Assembly: GCA_028290305.1 (NCBI GenBank)
Contig: JAQGKC010000146.1
Span: 1 to 64,000 of the forward strand
DNA: 64,000 nt
Direction: 5' to 3'
Source: Bradyrhizobium sp.
GTDB lineage: Bacteria > Pseudomonadota > Alphaproteobacteria > Rhizobiales > Xanthobacteraceae
The translations under genes and the position numbers were made by a program. Under the pieces are notes generated by a model. That model saw only the letters and a list, made by a program, of their open reading frames with translations, searched no databases and was not told where the DNA came from. Below, in pieces: positions 18,401-29,368 of the stretch. The stretch's first letter is position 1, and each line of letters begins with the position of its first letter.

Positions 18401-19833
18401 GACGTCTGCGCCGTATCAAGATCCTCGCAACGCTCGGCCCTGCATCCTCCGACAGCGCCATGATCCGGCGCCTGTTCGAGGCCGGCGCCGACGTCTTTCG
18501 CATCAATATGAGCCATACTTCGCACGACAAGATGCGCGAACTGGTCAAGACCATTCGCAACGTCGAGTCGAGCTACGGCCGGCCGATCGGGATTCTAGTC
18601 GACCTGCAAGGGCCGAAGCTCCGTTTGGGGTCTTTCACGGAAGGCGCCATCCAGCTCAAGAACGGCGAAAGCTTCGTGCTCGATTCGGACAAGACGCCGG
18701 GCGATAACACCCGCGTCCAGCTTCCGCATCCGGAAATTCTCGCAGCGCTCAAGCCGGGCCACGCGCTGCTGCTCGACGATGGCAAGGTACGCCTGATCGT
18801 CGAGGAAACCTCGCCCGAGCGCGCCATCACCCGCGTCGTGATCGGCGGCAGGATGTCCGATCGCAAGGGCGTCAGCCTGCCCGACACCGATCTTCCGGTA
18901 TCCGCCATGACGCCGAAGGACCGCGCCGACCTTGAAGCGGCGCTGGTGACCGGCATCGACTGGATCGCGTTGTCGTTCGTGCAGCGCGCCGAGGACGTTG
19001 TTGAGGCCAAGAAACTGATCCGCGGCCGTGCCGCTGTCATGTCCAAGATCGAAAAGCCGCAGGCCATCGATCGGCTCCCCGAAATCCTGGAGGCGTCCGA
19101 CGCACTGATGGTGGCGCGCGGCGATCTCGGCGTCGAACTGCCGCTGGAGCGGGTGCCGGGCCTGCAGAAACAGATGACACGGTCGGCGCGGCGCGCCGGC
19201 AAGCCGGTGGTGGTCGCAACCCAGATGCTGGAATCGATGATCCAGAGCCCGGTGCCGACGCGCGCCGAGGTCTCCGACGTCGCAACCGCGGTCTATGAAG
19301 GCGCCGACGCGATCATGCTGTCGGCCGAATCGGCTGCCGGCAAGTTTCCGGTCGAAGCGGTCTCGACGATGAATCGCATCGGCGAGGAAGTGGAACGCGA
19401 TCCGACCTATCGCGGTGTGCTCAATGCGCAGCGCGCCGAACCGGAGCCGACCGTCGGCGACGCCATCGCCGATGCCGCCCGGCAAATCGCCGAAACGCTC
19501 GATCTGTCCGCGATCATTTGCTGGACCAGCTCGGGATCGACCGCGTTACGCGTCGCGCGCGAACGGCCGAAGCCGCCGGTGGTGGCTATCACGCCCAATC
19601 TCGCAACCGGACGCAAATTGTCCGTGGTCTGGGGCGTGCATTGCGTAGTCGCGGAAGACGCGAAGGACCTGGACGACATGGTCAGCCGCGCCGGCTCGAT
19701 CGCGTTTCGCGACGGTTTTGCGAGGGCCGGCCAGCGTGTGATCATCGTCGCGGGCGTGCCGCTCCGCGCCCCAGGCACCACCAACATGCTGCGGATCGCC
19801 TCTGTCGGTCCGGACGGCGACGCGGAGATGTGA
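18397..19833 (+). CDS. pyk: Pyruvate kinase
   Basis: A 478-residue glycolytic enzyme converting phosphoenolpyruvate and ADP to pyruvate and ATP in the cytoplasm. It shows the N-terminal KILATLGPASSD, FRINMSHTSHD, the active-site strand MSKIEKPQAIDRL, VARGDLGVELPLE, and the K+/ADP region TQMLESMIQSPVPTRAEVSDVA. The length is normal. The start is fixed by the 4-bp overlap with the DUF1036 gene. Confidence 0.97.
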   Translation: MRRLRRIKILATLGPASSDSAMIRRLFEAGADVFRINMSHTSHDKMRELVKTIRNVESSYGRPIGILVDLQGPKLRLGSFTEGAIQLKNGESFVLDSDKTPGDNTRVQLPHPEILAALKPGHALLLDDGKVRLIVEETSPERAITRVVIGGRMSDRKGVSLPDTDLPVSAMTPKDRADLEAALVTGIDWIALSFVQRAEDVVEAKKLIRGRAAVMSKIEKPQAIDRLPEILEASDALMVARGDLGVELPLERVPGLQKQMTRSARRAGKPVVVATQMLESMIQSPVPTRAEVSDVATAVYEGADAIMLSAESAAGKFPVEAVSTMNRIGEEVERDPTYRGVLNAQRAEPEPTVGDAIADAARQIAETLDLSAIICWTSSGSTALRVARERPKPPVVAITPNLATGRKLSVVWGVHCVVAEDAKDLDDMVSRAGSIAFRDGFARAGQRVIIVAGVPLRAPGTTNMLRIASVGPDGDAEM

Positions 19834-19856
19834 GCTGTTGCCTTGAAGTTTTGATC

Positions 19857-19948
19857 GTCATTCCGGGATGGTCCGAAGGACCAGACCTGGAATCCAGAGA
19901 GTGTTGCGCGAGATTCCGGGTTCGCGCTAGCGCGCGCCCCGGAATGAC
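19857..19948. repeat. Palindromic repeat with GTCATTCCGGG ends
   Basis: The ends GTCATTCCGGG and CCCCGGAATGAC pair, with inner partial pairing GATTCCGGG. It lies 24 bp after pyk and 32 bp before the convergent osmC gene and could serve as a two-way terminator. The same end sequence recurs near 25749 and 41768. Confidence 0.72.
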
Positions 19949-19979
19949 AGTCAAGCCGCTCAGATCGGAGCCGCTCAGC

Positions 19980-20405
19980 TCACAGCAGCGTCGCGTCGAG
20001 TGTGATCCTGGTATTCAGCAGCTTCGATACCGGGCATCCGGCTTTCGCCATGGCCGCTAGTTCCTCGAATTTCGCCTTGTCCGCGCCCGGGATCTTCGCC
20101 GTCAAGGCGAGATGCACGGAGGTGATGGCAAAGCCTTCGCCCTGCTTTTCGAGCGTGACGTCGGCCTTGGTCTCCATCTGCTCGGCGGTGAGCTTCGCCT
20201 CGCCGAGGATCAACGACAGCGCCATCGTGAAACATGCAGCGTGCGCGGCCCCGATCAGCTCTTCCGGGTTAGATCCCGGCTTGCCCTCGAAGCGGCTGGC
20301 GAAGCCATAGGGGTAGTCCTTCAGCGCGCCGCTCTTGGTCGAGATCGCGCCCTTGCCGTCCTTGATACCGCCTTGCCATTTGGCCGATCCTGATGTCGTT
20401 GGCAT
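19980..20405 (-). CDS. OsmC family peroxiredoxin-like protein
   Basis: A 141-residue OsmC/Ohr-fold protein that should reduce organic hydroperoxides. Both redox Cys are present: one in AAHAACFTMALSL and the second in MAKAGCPVSKLLN. The N-terminus (SAKWQGGIKDGKGAIS) and GSNPEELIGAAHAA match the OsmC subgroup rather than Ohr. It is a single gene upstream of which lies a 100-bp gap before the TetR gene. Confidence 0.92.
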   Translation of the reverse strand: MPTTSGSAKWQGGIKDGKGAISTKSGALKDYPYGFASRFEGKPGSNPEELIGAAHAACFTMALSLILGEAKLTAEQMETKADVTLEKQGEGFAITSVHLALTAKIPGADKAKFEELAAMAKAGCPVSKLLNTRITLDATLL

Positions 20406-20505
20406 GTGGTGCTCCTTACATCGTTTGTTGGGCCGCCGATTACGCGACGGATCGTTGCACTTTGGAGGATGGTTGCGTCAAAGCGATGTCGCCGCTTCTA
20501 TCTTG

Positions 20506-21180
20506 TCATGCCCCCACCAGCGCTTTCGCCGGCAGCACCGCCTGCACTACGAGGCCGCGGGCGCGGGCGTCCATCACGCCGACGGCGCGCAGCGCCAACA
20601 GCGTCACGGTTTGAACGGCGTCGCGCAGTTTTGCGGAGTCGTCCACATTGTCCGGCGCCAATGGCCCGACCAGCGATTCATGCAGTGCGCCGAGCAGCGC
20701 TGTGGCGGCCAGCGCTGTGTCCTGCGCGGGCAGATGTCCGGCACGAACGGCGGCGTCAATCCGCGCCGCGATCTCGCCCGCGATCTCGCGGCGGCTTGCC
20801 AGCCGCGAGGCGGTAACGTCGACATCGACCGGCTCCGCCAGGATGCCCCATGCAAGCTTGCGCTGCGACAGCACGTGCACGGCGACGGTGGTGACGGCCG
20901 CCGCCAGCGCCGACGACGGTCCGGGTGCGGCGTCCGCCGCGCGGCGGATCGCAGCCAGTTCATCGCGCGAGACGTCCGCGATCAGTTCGGAAATCAGGTC
21001 CGCCTTGGAGGGGAAATAGCGATAGACGGTGCCGGCGGCGACATTGGCGCGAATCGCGACCGGCGCGATCTGCACCGCGGCCATGCCGCCATCGGCCGCG
21101 GCATCGCGTGCCGCCGCCAGGATGGCACTGCGCCGCGCCGCGAGGCGCTTCACCACTTGATGGGTTCGCCGGTAGACCAT
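20506..21180 (-). CDS. TetR family transcriptional regulator
   Basis: A 224-residue regulator. The helix-turn-helix at about residues 15-60 reads RRSAILAAARDAAADGGMAAVQIAPVAIRANVAAGTVYRYFPSKADLI, where YRYFPSKADL is the hallmark of the family. The C-terminal ligand domain is Ala-rich and unassigned. I take the ATG before VYRRTHQ as start; the frame stays open a further 60 codons upstream without family similarity. Targets are unknown; osmC downstream on the same strand could be one. Confidence 0.88.
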   Translation of the reverse strand: MVYRRTHQVVKRLAARRSAILAAARDAAADGGMAAVQIAPVAIRANVAAGTVYRYFPSKADLISELIADVSRDELAAIRRAADAAPGPSSALAAAVTTVAVHVLSQRKLAWGILAEPVDVDVTASRLASRREIAGEIAARIDAAVRAGHLPAQDTALAATALLGALHESLVGPLAPDNVDDSAKLRDAVQTVTLLALRAVGVMDARARGLVVQAVLPAKALVGA

Positions 21181-21414
21181 GACGCGTTTCTCGTCCCTGC
21201 ACGCACTTAAGGCCGTATTGGGTGGCCGATAAGCACGCGTATCTTCAATCTTTTGGGCGATTTGATACAAAATCGCTCGAAGAACTGAACACCTATTCAG
21301 GCTGAATGACAAGGCTCTTTCGCGGCGGGTCAGGTGGAATTCCGGGGGGTTGCCTTGCAAGCCGGCGCACTGAACCTGACATCGCAGCGCGAGACGGACG
21401 ATACGAAGCGCGCT

Positions 21415-22659
21415 TCAATTTACTCCGGAGCGCGCGGCAAGGCGTATGGCCGGAGCTGCCGACGACGCGATCTTGCTGCGGCTAAGCTGGCAACGCACCA
21501 AAATCAGTCCGGAGATGATCAGCGTTGCCACGAAACCGGTCGGCGCTGCCGCCAGCGGATAGAACAGCAGCAGTGCCGCCACCAATCCGAGCGCCGGCAA
21601 TTCATAACGTGCAAAGCCCTGGCTCAGTCCGATCCGCACCAGGAACGCCACCGCAATCGCCAGCACCATCAGGTCATAGAGAAACAGATATGGCGTGATC
21701 AGCAATGTGCCGGCGGCGAGCGCTGCGGCTTTCAACGGATAGCTGATGCGGCTGCGCCACATCAGCGCCAACAGCACCGCAACCGCAACGCTCATGATCC
21801 ACTGGAACACCCACGCCAGCGGTTCGGTGCCGCCGAAATACCGTACCAGCGCGAAGATGCTTTGCATCTTGCCCCAGGGGGCGCGGCCCTCGGTGAGGAA
21901 GGCTTGCGAAAACATCGGCATCCAGTGAAAGAACGCCTGCCAGCTTTCGGTGCCGAAGGCGAGCCACGATACCAGTATCATCACGACCGCGACAAAACCG
22001 GCAGTGAAGAACACCCTCCACTGCGAGGCCGCGATCAGCACCAAGGGAAACAACAGCCCGTATTGCGGCTTGTAGCTTAGTAGCCCGAGGCAGATGCCTG
22101 ACAGTACCGGCCGCGTCGGCATCAGATAAAGCGTGCCGCCGATCAGCGATGCTGTGAGGAAACCGTTCTGCCCGACCAGCGTGTTGGTGAGCACCACCGG
22201 GAATGCCGCCGCGAGCAGCCAGCCGAACGGCCGTCCGACGATCGCGCGCATGACCGCAAGATAGGGCACAAGGCTTGTCGCAGCCCAGCCGATGAAGGCA
22301 ACCGCATAAGGAAAATGCGCCAGCAAGGCTGCAACGAACAAAAATGGCGGCGGATAATGCCAGGCGAAGTTGCCTTCATAGCTCTGGCCGAGCACCGCAA
22401 CCTGAACCTGTTTCTGAATAGCCCAATCATAGGCAAGGGCAGGATGGCCATCGAGCACCAGTTTTCCAGCGGACCAGACGTTGACGAAATCAGTCGGGAT
22501 GCCCAGGCCGTTTTCGTCGAATATCCACCCATGGACGAAGAATGCCGAGGGGAAAAACGCTGCGTTGATGACGAACAGCACAAAGCAGACGTTTAGCAGC
22601 AAAGCGGGTATCGCGTTGCGCTCCGGAACCATCATCGGGGTGGTGCGAGACATGGCCAT
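21415..22659 (-). CDS. Glycosyltransferase family 87-like membrane protein
   Basis: A 414-residue protein with about ten membrane helices. The first periplasmic loop has Asp-containing DFVNVWSAGKLVLDG and later FAWHYPPPFLF, both typical of GT87 (DUF2029) mannosyltransferase-like proteins that use polyprenyl-phosphate sugars. The KPQYGLLFPLVL segment is also a family mark. An AAAGGA site precedes the first ATG by 6 bp. The substrate is unknown. It is divergent from another polytopic membrane gene. Confidence 0.83.
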   Translation of the reverse strand: MAMSRTTPMMVPERNAIPALLLNVCFVLFVINAAFFPSAFFVHGWIFDENGLGIPTDFVNVWSAGKLVLDGHPALAYDWAIQKQVQVAVLGQSYEGNFAWHYPPPFLFVAALLAHFPYAVAFIGWAATSLVPYLAVMRAIVGRPFGWLLAAAFPVVLTNTLVGQNGFLTASLIGGTLYLMPTRPVLSGICLGLLSYKPQYGLLFPLVLIAASQWRVFFTAGFVAVVMILVSWLAFGTESWQAFFHWMPMFSQAFLTEGRAPWGKMQSIFALVRYFGGTEPLAWVFQWIMSVAVAVLLALMWRSRISYPLKAAALAAGTLLITPYLFLYDLMVLAIAVAFLVRIGLSQGFARYELPALGLVAALLLFYPLAAAPTGFVATLIISGLILVRCQLSRSKIASSAAPAIRLAARSGVN

Positions 22660-22989
22660 GCGCCGTCCTTTCGCGCAGCCCCTCAGCGGAGCGCGCCGCC
22701 CTAAGAAATAGGCCGGACAGAATTGAAGAAATCTTAAGGTTTAGGACATCTTGGGGCGGGATTTCCGCGAGGCGCGAAACGGCTCGCTTCCGACGCAACG
22801 TCACATCATTCGGATTGAGGGCGGTTCTGCTCTGCAAGGACTGATTGATTTGGTGGCTCTGCTGTTTGGAAAAAAACAAGGCTTCTGTTTGTGGCTCTGA
22901 ATTTACCCCAAGTTATCGCGGGCATGGTCCAATAGCGGCGTCAGCGCGATGAAGGCGCTTTCTTCCCTGCTGCCTGTCGAAGAAGTGAA
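22660..22989. other. Divergent intergenic region between two membrane-protein genes
   Basis: This 330-bp region should carry the promoters of both divergent genes. It is less GC-rich than its surroundings. I see no hairpin, RNA gene or clear promoter pair in it. Confidence 0.4.
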
Positions 22990-24495
22990 ATGTCTGTTTC
23001 CGTTACCAACAGCGTGGACAGCTACAGCCCCGCACGAAGACTGGCTCCGCTGTGCGCCGGAGCGGGAGCTTATCTGCTGCTGCTGTTTTCGGGCGACATG
23101 CTGCTGCAGGATTCGGATACTTTCTGGCAGATCAAAGTTGGGCAGTGGATCATCGACCATCACGCTGTACCCTACTCGGATTTCTATTCGCTCATAAGGT
23201 TCGGCACACCTTGGATCTCGAATGCCTGGCTATCCCAGGTGCTTTATGCCGCCGCCTATTCGCACTGGGGATGGGCCGGTCCGGTCATCCTCACTTCGCT
23301 GGCGGCCGCAACAGCGGTGGCGATCTTCGTCTGGCTGCTTGATGCATATTTGGAGCCGGCCCATTCCATACTCATGGCCATGCTGGCCTTGATGCTGTCA
23401 TGGCATCATCTGTTGGCGCGCCCTCACGTCTTGGCGTTGCCGGTCATGGTGGCCTGGGTGGGAGCGATGATTTCCGCCGCAGATCGGCGCGCTTACCCAT
23501 CGTTCTTTCTGCTGCCGCTGATAGCGCTTTGGGCCAATCTTCACGGGGGATTCGTATTGGGATTGGCGCTGATTGCACCCATCGCATTGGAAGCAGTCTG
23601 GAGCGCCGCTCCCGAACGGCGCATCGTTCTCGGCGCGCGTTGGACCATCTTCGCAGTCGGCGCGCTGGCTGCGAGTTGCTGCACCCCCTATGGCTGGAAC
23701 ACGCTGTTGGCGGCGGCAAGGATTCTCGATCTTGGCGAGGTCCTGTCGGTCATATCGGAATGGCGACCCACGGATTTCAGCTCGTTCGGCTTTTTTGAGG
23801 TATGTCTGCTAGGCCTCATGGGCTTGGCGTTCCATCGAGGCGCTGTTCTCTCCTTTCCGCGAATAGTTCTCTTGTTGCTTCTGGTTCACGCGGCCTTGAC
23901 CCATGTCCGAAACATCGAGTCATTCGCGTTTCTCGTTCCACTTGTCCTAGCAAAGCCGTTAGCGAGCCGGGGAAAGCCGACTGACGTTGTAACTCAACGC
24001 GCCGGAGAGCTTTGGTCGCTACCTTATATTCCGAGCTTGACGATGGTGGTCATTGCCGCCGGGGTGTGGACGTCAACTCTGTCATATACGGCGCATCACG
24101 ATTTTGTCTTCGTGAATTCGCAGACGCCAGCTTCGGCGGTTGAAGTGCTCAAACAGCACCAGGCCAAACGCGTTTTCAATTCGTATGAATTTGGGGGTTA
24201 TCTGATCGCCAGGGATATACCGCCCTTTATCGACGGCCGCGCCGAGCTTTACGGTGAGAAATTCGTTTTGGACTATTTCAATGCTGTCGAAGGCCGCAAG
24301 GTTGACCAGCTGCTGCGTCTGCTTGAGGACTCACAGATCGATGCCACGCTGCTCGTTCCGGCGTCGCCGGCCGCACAGTTGCTGGATCACCTGCCGGGCT
24401 GGAAGAGGCTATACGCGGATGACACCGCCGTCATTCATGTCCGGGCAGATCGAACGCAGATGAATGCTGCGCCCACATCGGAAATACCCAATTGA
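22990..24495 (+). CDS. Polytopic membrane protein with C-terminal periplasmic domain
   Basis: A 501-residue protein with about ten hydrophobic helices over residues 20-370 and a soluble tail of about 120 residues. Early loops contain DSDTFWQIKVGQWIIDHHAVPYSDFYS and LARPHVLALPV, reminiscent of GT-C fold glycosyltransferases in the position of acidic loop residues, but I cannot assign a family. The tail includes FNSYEFGGYLIARDIPPFIDGRAELYG. Codon use is less GC-biased than in neighbours, hinting at transfer. A role in glycan or lipid-linked sugar transfer is only a guess. Confidence 0.65.
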   Translation: MSVSVTNSVDSYSPARRLAPLCAGAGAYLLLLFSGDMLLQDSDTFWQIKVGQWIIDHHAVPYSDFYSLIRFGTPWISNAWLSQVLYAAAYSHWGWAGPVILTSLAAATAVAIFVWLLDAYLEPAHSILMAMLALMLSWHHLLARPHVLALPVMVAWVGAMISAADRRAYPSFFLLPLIALWANLHGGFVLGLALIAPIALEAVWSAAPERRIVLGARWTIFAVGALAASCCTPYGWNTLLAAARILDLGEVLSVISEWRPTDFSSFGFFEVCLLGLMGLAFHRGAVLSFPRIVLLLLLVHAALTHVRNIESFAFLVPLVLAKPLASRGKPTDVVTQRAGELWSLPYIPSLTMVVIAAGVWTSTLSYTAHHDFVFVNSQTPASAVEVLKQHQAKRVFNSYEFGGYLIARDIPPFIDGRAELYGEKFVLDYFNAVEGRKVDQLLRLLEDSQIDATLLVPASPAAQLLDHLPGWKRLYADDTAVIHVRADRTQMNAAPTSEIPN

Positions 24496-24732
24496 GCAGC
24501 CATCCTGCGGATGACTCGATTTCGGATCCGCGAAGAAATCGGATCTGGCTTAAGTAGAGGATGACCAAGAACACGGAGCACGCGTTGAATAGCGCGGCGG
24601 GAACGGTGCCGTGTGGCGAAGGGCCGGTGGCGCCGCCCTGACGCGATTTTCGTGGCGAAATGGCCTGATTTCGACGACAGTCCGGCCGCAACGTCTTGAC
24701 CGCCCGGCACGAGGCGGAGACCGGGAGGAACC

Positions 24733-25746
24733 ATGGCGATGAACTGGACACGACGGTCGATATTGACGAGCGCGGCGGCGGCGGGATCGGCCCTTATCGC
24801 CAAGCCGTCGCTGGCTGCCGATTACAAGTTTTCGCAATACCATAATCAGGCCGCCGGCGGCACGCTGCACAAGAATCTCGTTGCGATGTGGGAGGCTGTG
24901 CGTGTTGAAACCAACGGCCGGGTCGAGACCACGGTTTATCCGGAGAATAACAAGCTGCCGGGCGGCGATCCCGATGCGCTCAAGCTGCTGATCGCAGGTG
25001 AAATCCAGTTCTTCACTTTGATGGGCGGCATCATCGGCACCGTGGTGCCGGTGGCCGAAGCGCAGCAATTGCCGTTCGCGTTCAAATCGGCGGCGGAAGC
25101 CCACAAGGCGATCGACGGCCCGCTTGGAAAATATATCGGCGACGAAATGGCCGCCAAAGGCATGCATCTGTTTCCGGTGGCCGGTTTCGACAACGGCATG
25201 CGGCAGGTCGCGTCGATCCCGCGCGCGATCGCAACGCCCGAGGATTTCGCCGGCATGAAAATCCGCGTGCCGCCGGGACAGATGATGCTCGACACCTTCG
25301 GCGCGTTTGGCGCGCAGCCGGTGACCACATCGGCCAACCAGATTTACGACGCGCTGAAAACCGGCAAGGTCGATGCGCAGGAAAATCCGCTGGCGATCCT
25401 CGAAGGTTTCAAGCTCTACGAGTTGGTGAAGTATGTCAGCCTGACCAATCACATGTGGTCCGGCTTCAACGCGATGGCCCACCCCGCCACCTGGAAGGCG
25501 CTGCCCGACGACATCAAGGACGTGATCGAGCGCAACATCACCAAATATGTCCGTCAGCAGCGCCAGGACCAGGCCGCCCTCAACGCCAGCCTGCGCGATG
25601 ATTTCGTCAAGCGCGGCCTCGTGTTCAACGACGTCGACCAGGCCGCCTTCCGCGCCAAACTTCCCGGCGTCTATGCGCTCTGGAAGGAAAAGCTGGGATC
25701 GAAGTGCTGGTCGCTGGTTGAAGCCGAGGTGGGGAAGCTCGGATAG
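24733..25746 (+). CDS. TRAP transporter solute-binding protein (DctP family)
   Basis: A 337-residue periplasmic binding protein. The N-terminus has a twin-arginine signal (TRRSILTSAAAAG, cleavage near LAA-DY), so it is probably exported folded. The DctP family features include GMKIRVPPGQMMLDTFGAFGAQPVTT, with the Arg that usually contacts the carboxylate of the ligand, and VDAQENPLAIL. The ligand is probably an organic acid. No DctQ/DctM membrane subunits are within the window, so it is an orphan. It converges on a second binding-protein gene. Confidence 0.9.
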   Translation: MAMNWTRRSILTSAAAAGSALIAKPSLAADYKFSQYHNQAAGGTLHKNLVAMWEAVRVETNGRVETTVYPENNKLPGGDPDALKLLIAGEIQFFTLMGGIIGTVVPVAEAQQLPFAFKSAAEAHKAIDGPLGKYIGDEMAAKGMHLFPVAGFDNGMRQVASIPRAIATPEDFAGMKIRVPPGQMMLDTFGAFGAQPVTTSANQIYDALKTGKVDAQENPLAILEGFKLYELVKYVSLTNHMWSGFNAMAHPATWKALPDDIKDVIERNITKYVRQQRQDQAALNASLRDDFVKRGLVFNDVDQAAFRAKLPGVYALWKEKLGSKCWSLVEAEVGKLG

Positions 25747-25748
25747 CT

Positions 25749-25791
25749 CGTCATTCCGGGGCGCGCGTCTTCGCGCGAACCCGGAATGACG
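25749..25791. repeat. Hairpin repeat between two convergent binding-protein genes
   Basis: CGTCATTCCGGGGCGCGCG and its near-complement CGCGCG-AACCCGGAATGACG form a tight 43-bp hairpin. It starts 2 bp after the DctP-type gene and ends 5 bp before the stop of the convergent gene, so it probably terminates both. Confidence 0.75.
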
Positions 25792-25796
25792 CCCAC

Positions 25797-26993
25797 TCAA
25801 TTCCCCGTCTGCAATTCTCCAAAACGGTCCCACGTCTTGCCGTTGAACCGCATGAACTGCATCTGGTCTACCGGAACGTGATCGGTCGGGCTGGTGTTGA
25901 TCTTGATGCCCGGCAGCAACATCGGCAGTTCCAGATCCCTAATGACGTAGGCCTGCTTGAGGATATTCTCGGTCGAGAGATCGTCGCCGCAGGCTTTCAG
26001 CACCGCTTCAAGCGCCATCGCGCTGTTGTAGGAATTGACGTAGTTGGTGTCGTGCAGATCGGCGTCGGGGACGTATTTGGTCATGAATTCCCGCCATCCC
26101 CGAACGCCGGCGTCGTCCTTCCAGGCGGGATCGTCAGGGTCCTTGACATAGGCCGTCGACAGAATGCCAACGCCGGCCTCCAATCCTGCCGGCTCCATCA
26201 CGGTGGAGACCCAGACCGCAACGTTGGACAGAAACGTCATCGGCTTCCAGCCTATCTCATGCGCTTTACGGATCGACTGTGCGGCGAATTTCGGCGTCGC
26301 CGCGATCACCAGAACGTCGGCGCCGGAAGCTTTCAGCTTGACGATCTGCGAGTCGATGGTCGGATCTGATATTTCGTAGGTCGCCCCAGTAACGAGTTGA
26401 TCGTACTTTTCGCCGAGCACATCCTTGAGTCCCGAGAGGTAGTCACGTCCGAAATCGTCGTTCTGCGAAATAACGGCGAATTTGGCATCCGGATTTTTGG
26501 CCAGCGCATAGCGCGCGTAAAGCCGCGCCTCGTAACGGAACGGCCCCTGCACGCCCAGGGTCGCCTGCGGATACTGCGCGATGTCGGCGAATTTCGAAGC
26601 GCCGGAGCCGACGAACAATTGCGGGATGTTCTTGCTCTGCAGATACTTTGATATCGCGGTGTTGTGGGCGGTGCCGATCGAGGAGAAGATCAGCGCGACT
26701 TCATCGCTTTCCACCAGCCGCCGCGTCTGCTCCACGGTTTTCGGCGGCGCATAGCTGTCGTCCAGCGAGATCAGGTTGATCTTGCGGCCGTTGATGCCGC
26801 CGCGCTCATTGAGCATCTTGAAATAGCCGACTTCACCCTTGCCGAGCGCGCCGAATGCCGAAACCGGGCCGCTGTAGGGCATGGTCTGGCCGATCTTGAT
26901 TTCGGTCGCGGTAACGCCGCGCATGTCGGCCGCCGTGGAGGCTGCGGGCCATGCCAACAGGGCAAGCACGCTAAATCTCGTGACGAAACGCAT
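25797..26993 (-). CDS. ABC transporter solute-binding protein, branched-chain amino acid (LivK) type
   Basis: A 398-residue periplasmic protein of the type I receptor fold used by Liv/HAAT transporters. It has a Sec signal (MRFVTRFSVLALLAWPAAST, cleavage near AAD). The mature start VTATEIKIGQTMPYSGPVSAFG and the FAVISQNDDFGRDYLSGLK segment are typical. The start is the ATG behind GGGGAGGGG. No permease or ATPase genes are nearby, so it is an orphan that may feed a transporter encoded elsewhere. Confidence 0.92.
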   Translation of the reverse strand: MRFVTRFSVLALLAWPAASTAADMRGVTATEIKIGQTMPYSGPVSAFGALGKGEVGYFKMLNERGGINGRKINLISLDDSYAPPKTVEQTRRLVESDEVALIFSSIGTAHNTAISKYLQSKNIPQLFVGSGASKFADIAQYPQATLGVQGPFRYEARLYARYALAKNPDAKFAVISQNDDFGRDYLSGLKDVLGEKYDQLVTGATYEISDPTIDSQIVKLKASGADVLVIAATPKFAAQSIRKAHEIGWKPMTFLSNVAVWVSTVMEPAGLEAGVGILSTAYVKDPDDPAWKDDAGVRGWREFMTKYVPDADLHDTNYVNSYNSAMALEAVLKACGDDLSTENILKQAYVIRDLELPMLLPGIKINTSPTDHVPVDQMQFMRFNGKTWDRFGELQTGN

Positions 26994-27152
26994 CGACACC
27001 CCTCCCCGCTTATTTTGTGTTTGACTGCTCAACGGCGGCCAAACCAGGCGCGGTTATCCGCGCTCTCGCTGTTGTCGAACATGCCATGACGCCGGGATGG
27101 GCGCCAACCATAATCCTGATGGGTTAGACACGACTGATGCCACCCCACGCAC

Positions 27153-27181
27153 AAAAAAACGCGGCGTCGCCGCCGCGTTTT
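27153..27181 (-). terminator. ftsH intrinsic terminator
   Basis: Read on the minus strand, a 9-bp stem (AACGCGGCG with CGCCGCGTT, loop of 4) is followed by a run of seven T. It begins about 25 bp after the ftsH stop codon. Confidence 0.85.
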
Positions 27182-27203
27182 CGGATTCAATAACAACTGC
27201 TCA

Positions 27204-29126
<1,923 letters not shown>

Positions 29127-29208
29127 CGATCTTCCTTCGTGGTCGCGCGGATCGCGGCCTTATGTCCTTGGGTAGGCAACGAGGGAAGCCCTCGGTCGAC
29201 TGCTGTAC

Positions 29209-29237
29209 AATCTAGGTGTCGTCCCGGTCGCTGCCAA
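29209..29237 (-). promoter_or_regulatory. ftsH: Sigma-70-type promoter of ftsH
   Basis: On the minus strand TTGGCA (29232-29237), a 17-bp spacer and TAGATT (29209-29214) lie about 83 bp before the ftsH ATG. The match to housekeeping promoters is good. No convincing heat-shock promoter with correct spacing was found in the same gap. Confidence 0.55.
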
Positions 29238-29368
29238 GGGAACCACGCAGGACTATTTAACGCATCTTAGCGCGATTCCCGTTCAAATAATGGCGCTGGA
29301 ACCGGTGTTTTCCGGGGTGGTTAAGACTCCGATGTGGTTTAAGACGCGACGCCCGTGTCGATCCGGCC

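Noticed and set aside
24550..25833. A 427-codon open frame opposite the DctP-type gene
   Set aside because: Same reason: the plus-strand gene has a signal peptide and conserved core, while the antisense product shows none.
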